DNA of 64,000 nt from Pseudomonadota bacterium (GTDB taxonomy: Bacteria > Pseudomonadota > Alphaproteobacteria > Rhizobiales > Xanthobacteraceae). Shown piece after piece: positions 24,659-32,353 of this stretch. The notes beneath the pieces were generated by a model, which saw only the letters and a list, made by a program, of their open reading frames with translations, was not told where the DNA came from and did not search any database. Every line of letters starts with the position of its first letter. Position 1 is the first letter of the stretch. The stretch is from positions 1 through 64,000 of the forward strand of contig JAEYRD010000053.1 in the NCBI GenBank assembly GCA_023435725.1, in the 5' to 3' direction. The position numbers and the translations under genes are program-made.

Positions 24659-25651
24659 ATGAGGGCGGTGCTGGTGCGTCAGCCGGGTGGACCGGCCGCA
24701 CTCGAGGTGGTCGAGCTTCCGATACCGGTGCCCGGGTCCGGCCAGGTGCAAATCCGAGCCGAGGCGTTCGGAGTGGGGCAGCCGGATGCGCTGATCCGGC
24801 GTGGCGTCTACAAATGGATGCCGCCGCTGCCGGCCAATCCTGGCAATGATGTCGCGGGCCGCATTGCCGCGCTCGGGGCGGGTGTGGAGGGCTTTTCCGT
24901 CGGCCAGAAAGTGCTGCTGAGCGCGCGCGATCTGTCCCAGCGCGGCGGCTGCTACGCCGAGTATGTGGTTGCACCGGCTGACGCCGTTCATGTGCTGCCC
25001 GACAATGTCGATCTGCAAGCGGCAGTGTGCCTGTCGAACTACCAGGTCGCCTACGCGCTGCTGCACGAGTGCAGTCATCTGCGCGCGCCGGCGAGCGTGC
25101 TGGTCATCGGCGCTGCGGGTGGCGTCGGTACCGCGCTGGTGCAGTTGGCCAAGCTTGCGCAGATGACCGTGATCGGCACGGTGTCCACCGAAGAGAAGGC
25201 GAGCTTCGCAACGCGCAACGGTGCCGATCACGTCGTTTTCTATCGCCGCGAAGATGTGGTGGCGCGGACGCGCGAACTGACGAACGGCGAGGGCGTCGGC
25301 CTCGTGCTCGATCACGTCTGCGGGCCGGAGTTCACCTCCTATCTCGGCGCGCTCGGCAAATGGGGGACGCTGCTGTCGTACAACGCCTTCGCCGGCCTTC
25401 CGGAGGAGAACCTGATGGCGGCGATGCGCAATCACCTCGATATCTGTCCGGCCGTGCGTTGCTTCTCCTTCCACATCTACGACCAGGATCGCGACGGTCG
25501 TCGTGCCCTGATGCGGAGTGTGATCGAGGCCTTGAGCCGGAACGCGATCAAGCCAGCGATCTCGGCGGTTCTGAGGCTCGATGAGGTCAGGCAGGCCCAC
25601 ACGCTGCTCGAGCAGGGCTCCGCGCTCGGCAAGATCATCATGACACCATGA
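24659..25651 (+). CDS. Zinc-independent MDR oxidoreductase (quinone oxidoreductase-like)
   Basis: A 330-residue medium-chain dehydrogenase/reductase. It begins MRAVLVRQPGGPAALEV, typical of Qor-like enzymes; the GroES-like domain has GNDVAGRIAALGAGVEGF, and the NADPH-binding Rossmann motif is VIGAAGGVGTALVQLAK. The structural-zinc Cys cluster is absent. It probably reduces an enone, quinone or related intermediate with NAD(P)H. It begins 21 bases after the long operator palindrome and is followed after 16 bases by the extradiol-like gene. The exact substrate cannot be read from the sequence. Confidence 0.82.
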   Translation: MRAVLVRQPGGPAALEVVELPIPVPGSGQVQIRAEAFGVGQPDALIRRGVYKWMPPLPANPGNDVAGRIAALGAGVEGFSVGQKVLLSARDLSQRGGCYAEYVVAPADAVHVLPDNVDLQAAVCLSNYQVAYALLHECSHLRAPASVLVIGAAGGVGTALVQLAKLAQMTVIGTVSTEEKASFATRNGADHVVFYRREDVVARTRELTNGEGVGLVLDHVCGPEFTSYLGALGKWGTLLSYNAFAGLPEENLMAAMRNHLDICPAVRCFSFHIYDQDRDGRRALMRSVIEALSRNAIKPAISAVLRLDEVRQAHTLLEQGSALGKIIMTP

Positions 25652-25667
25652 GAGGGGGGACCGCACG

Positions 25668-26573
25668 ATGACGACGCAAGCACCCATCGCACGCTTCACG
25701 CGGCTGAGGCACGCGACCTTTGCCTCTCCCGATCCCGAGCGGCTGCTCGACTACTACCGGGCCGTGATCGGTCTCGGGCTTGTCGGCCGAAACGGAAGCC
25801 GCGTGTTCCTCGCCAGCGATTCCGAGCAGCTTTCGCTCGTGATCGAGCCCGGCGAGGCGGCGCTGACGAGCATCGCCTTCGAGATATCTCCCAACGTCCA
25901 GATCGAGGCGCTGCACGCCGCGCTGAAGCAGGCCGATTTGCGGCCCGAGCTTCAGAGCGATCCCCTGCCTGGTGTTTCCCGGCTGCTGTCGTTCCGCGAT
26001 CCCGAAGGGACACGCTTCGAGCTGATCCAGGGCTGGACGCCGACGCCCGCTCAAGAGCGGATCGGTGCGCTCGCCGTCACCAAGCTCGGTCATGTCGCCC
26101 TTCGCACGCCCGATCCGCTCGCGGCTTCGGAGTTTTACGCAAAGGTCACGGGCCTGCGGGTCTCCGACTGGATCGAGGACCACTTCGTCTTCATGCGCAG
26201 CGGCTATGAGCATCACACCCTGAATTTCGCCCGCGCCCCCGTCCGCAGCCTTCATCATTTCGCGTTCGAGCTGCGCGGCGCAGCTCACATGCAGCAGGCG
26301 TGCGACCATCTCGCGCGGCACAAGCTGAACGTTCTCTGGGGACCGGTTCGTCATGGCCCCGGGCATAACACCGCGATCTATCATCGTAATCCCGACGGGC
26401 ATCTGGTTGAGCTGTTCTACGACCTCGACCGCATGATCGACGAGGAGCTCGGCTATTTCGACCCGCGTCCCTGGCATCGCGATCGTCCGCAGCGGCCGAA
26501 GGTCTGGGTGGGTCTGCCGCGCGATGTCTGGGGTCTGCCGCCCTCGCCGGAATGTACCGAGTTCGCCCGCTAG
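25668..26573 (+). CDS. VOC-family extradiol dioxygenase-like protein
   Basis: A 301-residue, two-domain vicinal-oxygen-chelate protein of the type I extradiol dioxygenase kind. The C-terminal domain keeps the 2-His-1-carboxylate iron site: His142 in LGHVALRT, His196/197 in SLHHFAFEL and Glu248 in GHLVELFYD. The N-terminal domain lacks these ligands, as is usual. It would open a catechol-type ring or act on a related enediol. With the FAH-family hydrolase and MDR enzyme under the same operator, an aromatic-ring degradation path is plausible. Catalysis is inferred from the metal ligands only. Confidence 0.78.
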   Translation: MTTQAPIARFTRLRHATFASPDPERLLDYYRAVIGLGLVGRNGSRVFLASDSEQLSLVIEPGEAALTSIAFEISPNVQIEALHAALKQADLRPELQSDPLPGVSRLLSFRDPEGTRFELIQGWTPTPAQERIGALAVTKLGHVALRTPDPLAASEFYAKVTGLRVSDWIEDHFVFMRSGYEHHTLNFARAPVRSLHHFAFELRGAAHMQQACDHLARHKLNVLWGPVRHGPGHNTAIYHRNPDGHLVELFYDLDRMIDEELGYFDPRPWHRDRPQRPKVWVGLPRDVWGLPPSPECTEFAR

Positions 26574-26720
26574 AGCATGACCGAGACGCGAAGGATCGCG
26601 TTGGCGAGAAATGTGAAGGGGGTTCTCGACGACCATGCCGAGTCCTGGTCGGCCCGACTTTGACTTGAAGGACGCTGCCTCACGGCGGCCAACGGAACAA
26701 CATACAGGGGAGAAACATCC

Positions 26721-27701
26721 ATGCGATGGACGAAGCGACTTGTGGCGGCGGGATTTCTGTTCGGCGGCTTCCTTGCGGGAGCCTCCATAGCGTCGGCCGA
26801 CAATTATCCGTCCCGCCCAATCCGCCTGCTGCATGGGTTTGCTGCCGGCGGCGCGGCCGATACGCTGTCGCGCATCATCGCCGACGGGCTCTCGAAAAAG
26901 CTCGGGCAGCCGATCATCGTCGAGGCGAAACCTGGCGCCGGTGGAAACATTGCGGCGGATGCGATCGCGAAGGCCGCGCCCGACGGCTACACCATCGGGC
27001 TCGTCACGGGCGCCCACGCGATTTCCGCGGCCACCTACAAGAGCCTCGCCTACCAGCCGGCCGAGAGTTTCGACATGATCTCGACGGTGGTCTACTACGC
27101 GCTCGTCATCGCCGTACGCAATGACTACCCCGCGAAGTCGCTGCGCGAACTCATCGCCATGGCCAAGGAGAAGCCCGGTGCGTTGAGCTTCGGATCGGTC
27201 GGTTTCGGCAGCACCCATCACCTGGCAGGAGAGTTGCTGAACGCAACCGCCGGCGTCGAGATCGTGCACGTGCCGTACCGCGGCGATTCTCAATCCGTCA
27301 CCGCCCTTCTCGGCGGGGAGGTTCCGGTCATCGTCGGCACGCCCGTTCTGCTCGCGTCGCAGATCCAGAGCGGCGCCATCCGTGGCCTGGCGGTGACCTC
27401 GCCGACGCGGACCGCCTTGTTGCCCGATGTCCCGACCGTTCAGGAGGCCGGCATCAAGGGATATGACGTGCGCACCTGGGCGGGTCTGCTGGCCCCGAAA
27501 GGAATCCCGCCTGCGATCATGGCCGCCCTTAACTCGGCGACGCAGGACGTGCTCAGGGATCCCGATCTCAAGCAGCGTCTGGAGACGGCCGTCGGCGGCG
27601 AGGTCCGCGGCTCATCGTCGGAGGAGATGAAGCAGCTGATCGAGACGGAGATCGTCAAATGGACGGGTGTGGTGGATCGCGCAAAGATTCCGAAGATCTG
27701 A
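26721..27701 (+). CDS. Bug/TctC-type periplasmic substrate-binding protein
   Basis: A 326-residue extracytoplasmic receptor of the tripartite tricarboxylate transporter (Bug) family. The signal peptide is about 1-26 (GGFLAGASIASA). The mature part has the family signatures YPSRPIRLLHGFAAGGAADTLSR, IVEAKPGAGGNIAADAIAKA, HVPYRGDSQSVTALLGGEV and TRTALLPDVPTVQEAGI. No TctA or TctB membrane genes are nearby, which is common for Bug proteins. It follows the VOC gene after 147 bases, so it may have its own promoter. It probably binds the aromatic or dicarboxylic acid that the cluster degrades. Confidence 0.88.
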   Translation: MRWTKRLVAAGFLFGGFLAGASIASADNYPSRPIRLLHGFAAGGAADTLSRIIADGLSKKLGQPIIVEAKPGAGGNIAADAIAKAAPDGYTIGLVTGAHAISAATYKSLAYQPAESFDMISTVVYYALVIAVRNDYPAKSLRELIAMAKEKPGALSFGSVGFGSTHHLAGELLNATAGVEIVHVPYRGDSQSVTALLGGEVPVIVGTPVLLASQIQSGAIRGLAVTSPTRTALLPDVPTVQEAGIKGYDVRTWAGLLAPKGIPPAIMAALNSATQDVLRDPDLKQRLETAVGGEVRGSSSEEMKQLIETEIVKWTGVVDRAKIPKI

Positions 27702-28180
27702 TCCGCGCGTCCATTTCACGACAACGAGGAGAAGCCGACCACTTATCGCAAAAAAGTAGTGCGTCTCAGAGAGACGCCCTTCCGCGTGAGTCAGGTCGTG
27801 ACTTCGTGAGCCATTCTCAAGAGCTGACGGCTTCAAAAGCGATTTTGAGACAGCTCCTCGCGAGCTTCAGAAAATGAACATCAACACGGGCGGCTTGAAC
27901 CGCCTTAAGTCTGTCGAAGAGGCGACACGGCAAAGAGCCGCTGCTTGGTCGCGGCCAATCGCTTTGCCGAGTACGCGCCCGAGCCGAACCCCGGGACCGG
28001 TACGAACAAGATCCGCCGTAGCGACGCTAACCATTACGTTAAGGAAGCCATCTTATAAGGCTTCGTGCCGCGCATCATGGCGTTGACGGGATGGCTCTCC
28101 ACAAAACCTAAATACCCGCCGCGTCACTAAACTGTAAGGCAAATCAGACTTAGTGCGGCTTGCTCAGGGAGACGCTTTAT
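27702..28180. other. Intergenic region
   Basis: About 480 bases between the catabolic and signalling clusters. It contains a hairpin at 27761-27777 and several weaker inverted repeats (for example GAAGCC at 28044-28049 with GGCTTC at 28059-28064). Short frames such as 27874-28086 have no support. The promoter of the STAS gene should lie in its right third. Confidence 0.4.
27761..27777 (+). terminator. Hairpin after the Bug-receptor gene
   Basis: GCGTCTC (27761-27767), loop AGA, GAGACGC (27771-27777): a perfect 7-bp stem 60 bases past the stop. No T-run follows, so if it terminates it would need Rho or act only as a stabilising end. Confidence 0.35.
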
Positions 28181-28504
28181 ATGCAGATTGCAGTTGAGGA
28201 CACGGGGGCGGCCACAACAGTCATCTTGAACGGACGGCTCGACATCTCCGGAGCCGACGTTGTCGCCCTTCCGCTTGCGACGTTGTCCGGTGCCAAGCAG
28301 ACGCTCACCGTCGATCTGGCGGGAGTGACGTTTGTCGCGTCCATCGGGCTCCGGCATCTGGTTCTGGCGGCGAAGACGATGAGCCGGCGCGGGGGGACCC
28401 TGATCGTCACCAGCCCGAACCCGGCTGTTCTCGAGGTCATTACGACATCGGGGCTCGGCGATATCCTGAAAGTGCAAGCGGCCGGGGCCGCCTCGCCGGC
28501 CTGA
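28181..28504 (+). CDS. STAS-domain anti-sigma-factor antagonist (first copy)
   Basis: A 107-residue single STAS domain, the SpoIIAA/RsbV fold. It starts MQIAVEDTG, with NGRLDISGAD and TVDLAGVTFVASIGLRHL; Ser54 is the likely phosphorylation site. ATG 28181 is preferred because an ATG seven codons earlier adds a non-domain tail and GGGAG lies just upstream. In partner switching the unphosphorylated form binds an RsbW-type kinase and frees its target; the PP2C phosphatase (30271) and the RsbW-like kinase (31444) are nearby and in the same direction. Confidence 0.85.
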   Translation: MQIAVEDTGAATTVILNGRLDISGADVVALPLATLSGAKQTLTVDLAGVTFVASIGLRHLVLAAKTMSRRGGTLIVTSPNPAVLEVITTSGLGDILKVQAAGAASPA

Positions 28505-28645
28505 GGGCAGCTTCGGGCACTTCCAAACCTGTAATGAACAGGGCAAGGTTTGGTTCGGTGATTGCCGTTCGCGACACGTCGTGCGTAGCCTGATCGTCGC
28601 TGGCCGAGACGTAACGAAGCGTTAACAATCACCCGGATCCAGCAG

Positions 28646-30274
28646 ATGAACACCATCGCTCCGTTTCTGACCGGCCTTGGGCTGTTCTTCTGCGGTGTTC
28701 ATTTCGTCTCGTCCCACCTCGTTCCCCTGAGTGGCCGTCGCCTGCGAAGTGTCCTGAGCCGTCTGGGCGGGCAGCCGCTGCTTGCCGCCATGTTCGGCTC
28801 GTTCGCCGGCGCGGTGACGCAGAGCGCCACGGCGGTCACATCGGTGATGATCGGACTGGTTAATGGCGGCTTAATCGACAAGCGCCGTGCGATTCTCATT
28901 CCGATCTGGTCGAATGTCGGCACCTCGTTGCTGGTCATCCTGGTCGCGGTCGATCTGCGCCAGGCGGCGAGCTGGCTCGTCGCGGTTGCAGGCGTAGCCG
29001 TCTATTTCGGGCTGGACCGGACCGACCGCATCCGTCACGCGGTGGGGGCGCTGCTCGGCATCGGGCTCATCTTCATCGGCATGCATATGCTGAAGGACGG
29101 GACCGAGCCGCTCCGCGAGGGTCTTCTTCACAACAGCCTCTTTGTCGCGGCAGCGCGCTTTCCCATCCTGCTGTTCTTGATCGGCACGGGTCTGGCGCTC
29201 GTCAGCCAATCCTCATCCGTCGCGAGCGCTCTGGCGGTTGCGGCGACGCACGCCGGTCTGCTCGACGTGTCGAGCGCCTTCTGGCTGGTCTACGGCGCCA
29301 ATCTTGGCGCCGCGGGCAACTATCTGCTGGCGGCACTTCCCCATCGCGGTGAAGCCGCCCAGATTGCGATCATGCAGGTCGTCCAGAAACTGTCCGGGCT
29401 CCTGGTGGTGTTCGTCGTCCTGGCAGCCGGGGCGTTGGTCGGGCGGCCGTTCATCGCCGACGTGACCGGCGCGCTCTCGAACTCCGCCTCGGGTCAGGTC
29501 GCCTGGGTGTTTCTACTGTATCAGATCGCGGGTGCTGCGCTCTGCACGGTCCTGATCGACCAAATTCTGCCGCTGCTCGAACGCATTGCCCCGCCCAGCA
29601 AGCTTCAGGACCTGTCGAAGCCCGCTTATCTCATCGAAGATGCGCTGGTCGAGCCGTCCACGGCTCTGGAACTGGTTGAGCGCGAAGAACGGCGTCTGCT
29701 TCAACGACTGCCGGCGATGCTCGACACGATCCGCGCCGATGTCGACGGAGCGCCGCCCGCGCCGGCGACCCTGCGCGCGGCCAGCGCCGCCGTCACCGCT
29801 GCGATGGTTCGGTTTCTCGGATCAATTCTCGAAGCGGACCTCGAACGGGACGATCGTGAGAAGGCGGTGCGCCTCCAGCACCGCACCGCCAATCTGAATG
29901 CGCTGTACGAGAGCCTGGACGAATTTGTCCAGAGCTGCAAACTGGCGCGTCAATCGTCGTCAAGCGGGCGTGTCGCCGATCGGATGATCGAGGCCTCGCA
30001 CACGCTGCTGATGGCGCTGGCGGACGCCGCCGAGACCGGTGACCTGGCGGAACGGGACATGACACTGGCGCTGCTGACCCACCGCGACGATCTGATGGAA
30101 CGAATCCGCCAGCGCGTCCTGCGCGAGGATCCGGACATGCCGGCCAAGGCGCAGGAGGCACTGTTCGCGACCACCATGCTGTTCGAGCGGGTGATCTGGC
30201 TCGCGCGGCGCACTGCGCTGCTGTTCTCGTCTCAAGGTAATGTCGAGCAACGACCTCTGGCGGCAGCATCATGA
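28646..30274 (+). CDS. Na/Pi cotransporter-family protein with PhoU-like C-terminus
   Basis: A 542-residue membrane protein. The two inverted Na/Pi repeats each show the family glutamine-serine motif: TQSATAVTS (Gln59) and SQSSSVASA (Gln188). About eight TM helices lie within residues 5-315. The C-terminal part (about 335-540) is helical and PhoU-like. It probably imports phosphate or senses it through the PhoU-like part. The stop overlaps the start of the response regulator/phosphatase gene (ATGA), so it is translationally coupled to a signalling gene, hinting at a sensory rather than purely nutritional role. Confidence 0.82.
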   Translation: MNTIAPFLTGLGLFFCGVHFVSSHLVPLSGRRLRSVLSRLGGQPLLAAMFGSFAGAVTQSATAVTSVMIGLVNGGLIDKRRAILIPIWSNVGTSLLVILVAVDLRQAASWLVAVAGVAVYFGLDRTDRIRHAVGALLGIGLIFIGMHMLKDGTEPLREGLLHNSLFVAAARFPILLFLIGTGLALVSQSSSVASALAVAATHAGLLDVSSAFWLVYGANLGAAGNYLLAALPHRGEAAQIAIMQVVQKLSGLLVVFVVLAAGALVGRPFIADVTGALSNSASGQVAWVFLLYQIAGAALCTVLIDQILPLLERIAPPSKLQDLSKPAYLIEDALVEPSTALELVEREERRLLQRLPAMLDTIRADVDGAPPAPATLRAASAAVTAAMVRFLGSILEADLERDDREKAVRLQHRTANLNALYESLDEFVQSCKLARQSSSSGRVADRMIEASHTLLMALADAAETGDLAERDMTLALLTHRDDLMERIRQRVLREDPDMPAKAQEALFATTMLFERVIWLARRTALLFSSQGNVEQRPLAAAS

Positions 30275-31440
30275 CAAATCGGAACGCGGTGATCCTGGTC
30301 GTCGACGACGTGCTCGAAAACCGCGACCTGCTGACGCGGCGGCTGCAACGGCTGGGGTTCAGTGCAATCGATCAGGCAGTCAACGGCGTCGAGGCGCTCG
30401 CTGCTATTGCGGCGAAGGCCTATGATCTCGTCCTGCTGGACATCATGATGCCTGAGCTTGACGGATTTGGCGTGCTTGAAGCCCTCAAGACGGACGGCCG
30501 CATCTACGATTTGCCGGTCGTCGTGATCTCAGCCTTGAACGAGATCGATCCGATCGTGCGCTGTGTCGAACTTGGCGCCGACGATTTCATCTTCAAGCCG
30601 TTCAATCCGACGCTGCTGCGCGCCCGCGTCCTGGCGACGCTCGAGAAGAAGCAAATGCGCGATCTGATGCGCGAGGAACTGAGACGCAAGCAGTCGGAGC
30701 TCAATGAGGCTCGCGCCCTGCAATTGTCACTGGTGCCGCCCCGCTTTACCGGAACCGTGTCCGGTCGCCAGTTGACGATTGACGTGACGCTCGAACCTGC
30801 GAAAGAGGTCGGCGGGGATCTGGTCGATCATTTCAGCATCGGTTCGGGTCTCGTCGTGCTGGTGCTGGGCGATGTGTCGGACAAGGGCGCAGGGGCTGCG
30901 CTGATGATGGCGCGCACCCATGCCATGGTCCGGAGCCTTGCCAGCCGTCCGGATGCCGCAGAGCTGTTCGCCGCGCCCGAGCGCGCCGTCGGCCTGGTGA
31001 ATGCCGCGCTCGCCGAGGCCAATTCCAGCTGCATGTTCGTCACATTTCTGCTCGCGACGCTCCATGTCGAAAGCGGGCGCCTGGCTTATGTCCTCGCAGG
31101 ACATGTTCCCCCGTTTCTCCGTCATGCCGACGGCACGCTGACCAGGCTCGCGCATCTGAGTGGTCCTCCGCTCGGTCTGGACGAGAGCGCCAGCCATCGA
31201 GCCGAGACCGTGGTGCTCGCGCCGGGCGACCGGTTGCTAGTCGTGACCGACGGCTTCACCGAGGCGCACGATCCCGCCGGCGCGCTCTATGGCGATCAGA
31301 GGGTGGCAGCATTTGTCGCCTCGCTTGCGCTGTCCGAGCCCGACCCGTTGCGGCGGCTGCTCGACGAGATCCGTCAATTCGAGGCCGGCCGGCCGGCGTC
31401 CGATGATACGGCCGCCATTCTTCTGTCGTTGGGAACCTGA
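30271..31440 (+). CDS. Response regulator with PP2C/SpoIIE phosphatase output
   Basis: A 389-residue protein. The receiver domain (about 5-125) has acidic VVDDVLENR, phospho-acceptor LLDIMMPELDG (Asp near 56) and the Lys in FKPFNP. A short coiled linker (about 130-160) leads to a SpoIIE-type phosphatase domain (about 175-388) with EVGGDLVDHF, LVLGDVSDKGAGAALMMA, LAGHVPPFL, TDGFTEAHD and the metal-binding SDDTAAILL. It should dephosphorylate a STAS antagonist when its receiver is phosphorylated. It overlaps the Na/Pi gene by 4 bases and is followed 3 bases later by the RsbW-like kinase gene. Confidence 0.9.
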   Translation: MTNRNAVILVVDDVLENRDLLTRRLQRLGFSAIDQAVNGVEALAAIAAKAYDLVLLDIMMPELDGFGVLEALKTDGRIYDLPVVVISALNEIDPIVRCVELGADDFIFKPFNPTLLRARVLATLEKKQMRDLMREELRRKQSELNEARALQLSLVPPRFTGTVSGRQLTIDVTLEPAKEVGGDLVDHFSIGSGLVVLVLGDVSDKGAGAALMMARTHAMVRSLASRPDAAELFAAPERAVGLVNAALAEANSSCMFVTFLLATLHVESGRLAYVLAGHVPPFLRHADGTLTRLAHLSGPPLGLDESASHRAETVVLAPGDRLLVVTDGFTEAHDPAGALYGDQRVAAFVASLALSEPDPLRRLLDEIRQFEAGRPASDDTAAILLSLGT

Positions 31441-31443
31441 CCC

Positions 31444-31851
31444 ATGGCCCTGTTCGAGACCGACGTTCTCGCCACGCCGGAGGCAATTGCGGCCTTGACG
31501 GCGCAGGCGCAGGCTTTTCTCGCGGACCAGCAAGTCGATGCGCGCGCCGCGCACCACGTCGCGCTGGTCGTCGAAGAGCTAGTTACAAATCTTGGAAGTC
31601 ACGGCAACTGTCGCGACAAGCCGGCAAGGATCAGGCTTACGGTCCAGTCGGACCGCGTGACAGGCGAAATCATCGATACCGGCCCCCCGTTTGATCCGCG
31701 GTTGGCTGCCGATCCGGACTTCGAAGCGCCGATCGAGGAGCGGCCCATCGGTGGCCTTGGGCTCTATCTGGTCCGCGAATTGAGCAGCACGCTCGACTAT
31801 TCCCATGAGAACGGCCGGAACGTGACCAGTTTTGCAATCGCTCGTTCGTGA
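31444..31851 (+). CDS. RsbW-like serine kinase / anti-sigma factor
   Basis: A 135-residue GHKL ATPase. The N-box is VVEELVTNL (near 41-49), G1 is IIDTGPPFDP and G2 is GGLGLYLVRELSS. Length and motif order match RsbW/SpoIIAB proteins rather than sensor kinases; no His-acceptor domain is present. It would phosphorylate the STAS proteins and bind their competitor. The gene is 3 bases after the phosphatase gene. No sigma factor is encoded in this window, so the binding target is unknown. Confidence 0.85.
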   Translation: MALFETDVLATPEAIAALTAQAQAFLADQQVDARAAHHVALVVEELVTNLGSHGNCRDKPARIRLTVQSDRVTGEIIDTGPPFDPRLAADPDFEAPIEERPIGGLGLYLVRELSSTLDYSHENGRNVTSFAIARS

Positions 31852-31939
31852 GCGGTACTTGAAGTTAGTATGCCTCTTGCATCACGAAGCTCGTGCGAGA
31901 GTGTGCACTGACGAACCCATGCGAGGTGCGGGACTGCGA

Positions 31940-32311
31940 ATGCCGAAAATTCTGTTGGTCGAAGACAATGAAATGAACCGCGACATGCTCTCGCGCCGCC
32001 TCAACCGCAATGGCTTCGACGTGGTCGTGGCCGTGAACGGGCAAGACGGGGTTGATCTGGCGAGCTCGGCCAAGCCGGATCTGATCCTGATGGACATGAG
32101 TCTCCCTGTCCTGGATGGCTGGGAGGCGACAAGGTTGGTGAAGGCCAACCCGGAGACCGCCCGCATCCCCGTCATCGCCCTCACCGCGCATGCGATGGCG
32201 AGCGACAAGGAAAAGGCGCTGGCAGCCGGTTGCGACGAGTTCGACACCAAGCCGGTCGAATTGCCGCGCCTTCTGGACAAGATCAATGCGCTGCTGCGTG
32301 CGCCGGGCTGA
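31940..32311 (+). CDS. Single-domain response regulator
   Basis: A 123-residue stand-alone receiver: MPKILLVEDNEMNRDM, LILMDMSLPVLDGWEATR with the phospho-acceptor Asp, ALTAHAM with the conserved Thr, and DTKPVELPRLLDKI with the Lys. It resembles DivK-like receivers. ATG 31940 matches the family start; ATG 31919 is in frame but adds seven unrelated residues. It ends the plus-strand signalling run, 88 bases after the kinase gene. A hybrid kinase (37731) is a plausible phosphate donor. Confidence 0.85.
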   Translation: MPKILLVEDNEMNRDMLSRRLNRNGFDVVVAVNGQDGVDLASSAKPDLILMDMSLPVLDGWEATRLVKANPETARIPVIALTAHAMASDKEKALAAGCDEFDTKPVELPRLLDKINALLRAPG

Positions 32312-32353
32312 CCGGACGTAACGCTGTTCCTCTTGCGGTCTGGAAAAGCGTCT

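Noticed and set aside
25638..27293. A 551-codon minus-strand frame across the VOC and Bug genes
   Set aside because: Arg/Gly/His-rich shadow translation without domains; both plus-strand genes have clear family motifs.
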